DNA from: an uncultured Bacilli bacterium
Lineage (GTDB): Bacteria; Bacillota_I; Bacilli_A; RF39; UBA660
Reading direction: 5' to 3'
Length of the DNA: 6,066 nucleotides
Assembly: GCA_947630585.1 (NCBI GenBank)
Contig: CANRIE010000040.1
Coordinates: 1 to 6,066, forward strand
The position numbers were made by a program, and so were the translations under genes. Shown one piece after another: positions 5,536-6,066 of this stretch. The notes beneath the pieces were generated by a model. It saw only the letters and a program-made list of their open reading frames with translations. It searched no databases and was not told the origin of the DNA. Every line of letters starts with the position of its first letter. Position 1 is the stretch's first letter.

Positions 5536-6066
5536 CTATTTTAAAGCATCTAAAAGTTCATCTTTTTTCATTTTAGAGTAACCTTTGATTCCTCTTTCTT
5601 TAGCAACTTCTTTTAATTCATTAAAGCTTAAAGTTTTAAGATCAACTTCTTTATCTTCTTCTTTAATTTCTTCTTTTGCTTCTTTTGTTACTTTTTCTTC
5701 TTTTTTAGGTTCTTTTTCTTCATCTTTTTTATCTTCTTCTGTTACAACATCTTCAATTTGATTACCATTTACAGTTGCAATGGCATTAGTTAAAGCATTA
5801 AGAACAACTTTAACTGCTCTTACAGCATCATCATTACCTGGAATTGGGTAATCTAAAACATCAGGGTCAGAATTAGTATCAACAATACCAAAGGTTTTAA
5901 TACCTAATTTATGTGCTTCTCTTAAAGCGATTTCTTCTTGTTTAGGGTCAACTACAATCATAGCTTGTGGTAACTCTTTCATATCTCTGATACCTTTTAA
6001 GTATCTATTTAATTTTTCATATTCTTTATTTAATAAAGCAACTTCTTTTTTAGGTAATAAATCAAA
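5536..6066 (-). CDS. rpsB: 30S ribosomal protein S2, C-terminal 176 residues, with an added C-terminal module
   Basis: S2 is a structural protein of the small subunit and is needed for S1 docking and initiation. The reading frame is open to the right edge, so the start and about 120-130 residues lie outside the window. Seen: FDLLPKKEVALLNKEYEKL, then GIRDMKELPQAMIVVDPKQE, KLGIKTFGIVDTNSDPD and DYPIPGNDDAVRAVKVVLNAL. These are classic S2 signatures covering the second half of the family domain. Where most bacterial S2 proteins end or trail off, this one continues with a Lys/Glu-rich linker (bases 5644-5742) and then about 35 residues resembling a Rho N-terminal (Rho_N/SAP-like) motif. The frame is clean to the stop TAG (5536-5538), whose bases overlap the tsf ribosome-binding site. 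The S2 call is certain; what the extension does is unknown. Confidence 0.98.
   Translation of the reverse strand, partial: FDLLPKKEVALLNKEYEKLNRYLKGIRDMKELPQAMIVVDPKQEEIALREAHKLGIKTFGIVDTNSDPDVLDYPIPGNDDAVRAVKVVLNALTNAIATVNGNQIEDVVTEEDKKDEEKEPKKEEKVTKEAKEEIKEEDKEVDLKTLSFNELKEVAKERGIKGYSKMKKDELLDALK
5539..5643 (-). other. Rho_N/SAP-like domain at the C-terminus of S2
   Basis: The last about 35 residues read LKTLSFNELKEVAKER followed by GIKGYSKMKKDELLDALK. This matches the helix-extended-loop-helix pattern of the Rho N-terminal domain: L-x2-L-x3-E-L-x2-x-A-x3-G-I-x-G-Y/x-S-K/R-M/L-x-K-x-E-L-x2-A. Such modules usually bind nucleic acid or act as small adaptors. The match is by eye from known family sequences. 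The fusion to S2 is direct in one open frame. Confidence 0.75.
5644..5742 (-). other. Lys/Glu-rich low-complexity linker in S2
   Basis: About 33 residues after the S2 core (TEEDKKDEEKEPKKEE and onward) are almost only Glu, Lys and Asp with a few Val/Ile/Ala. On the plus strand the DNA appears as a pyrimidine-rich run of TTC/TTT units. It is probably a flexible or single-helix spacer separating the ribosome-bound S2 domain from the Rho_N-like module. Confidence 0.85.

Noticed and set aside
5640..5760. TTC/TTT-rich run as a simple-sequence repeat
   Set aside because: It is irregular and is explained by the GAA/AAA codons of the Lys/Glu linker of S2; no exact tandem unit.
5536..5982. A separate 148-residue gene starting at the ATG at 5980-5982
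   Set aside because: The frame is open upstream to the window edge and those residues (FDLLPKKEV...) are S2 sequence. The Met is internal (GIRDMKELP).
1..6066. CRISPR arrays, tRNA/rRNA genes, insertion sequences, riboswitches
   Set aside because: I found no spaced direct repeats, cloverleaf sequences, transposase frames with terminal repeats, or long structured leaders. The only intergenic regions are 163 nt and 61 nt long.

Overview
The window is a piece of a very AT-rich (roughly a quarter G+C by eye) low-GC Gram-positive-type chromosome. Proteins are rich in Ile, Asn and Lys, ribosome-binding sites are strong GGAGG types, and intergenic gaps are short. PolA has the Bacillus-type layout, with an intact 5' nuclease and a decayed 3'-5' exonuclease. 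The few Trp codons (in the regulator, the holin-like protein and the FMT-linked membrane protein) are all TGG, and one gene appears to stop at TGA, so the standard bacterial code fits better than the Mycoplasma code. My inference is an uncultured, reduced-genome member of the Bacilli (Erysipelotrichales/RF39-like or Mollicutes-related). The sequence does not allow a species name.

Layout. (1) Positions 1-3425, minus strand: a tightly packed cluster transcribed fmt -> small membrane-anchored protein of unknown function -> polA. fmt overlaps the membrane protein by 20 nt and only 2 nt separate that gene from polA. polA runs off the left edge just as motif A of the polymerase begins. (2) Positions 3426-3588: a 163-nt divergent intergenic region with putative promoters for both sides and two AT-rich inverted repeats. 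(3) Positions 3589-4308, plus strand: a solitary AgrA/ComE-type response regulator with a degenerate receiver domain and a LytTR DNA-binding domain. No histidine kinase is beside it. (4) Positions 4302-4331: a bidirectional terminator shared with the convergent next gene. (5) Positions 4321-4590, minus strand: a lone phage-holin-like membrane protein. (6) Positions 4626-6066, minus strand: the end of rpsB followed by tsf, closed by a strong intrinsic terminator.

How the genes fit together. rpsB/tsf (ribosomal protein S2 and elongation factor Ts) and fmt (formylation of initiator tRNA) are translation housekeeping genes, and polA is DNA repair and Okazaki-fragment processing. Between these two blocks sits a two-gene accessory insert: the LytTR regulator and the holin-like gene, convergent and sharing a terminator. 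LytTR regulators controlling holin-like membrane proteins have a precedent in LytSR-lrgAB. A functional link here is only an inference.

The points most worth a second look are the C-terminal extension of S2 (a Lys/Glu-rich linker plus a Rho_N/SAP-like module), the orphan regulator/holin-like pair, and a 10-bp complementarity between the tsf terminator and the start of the holin-like gene.
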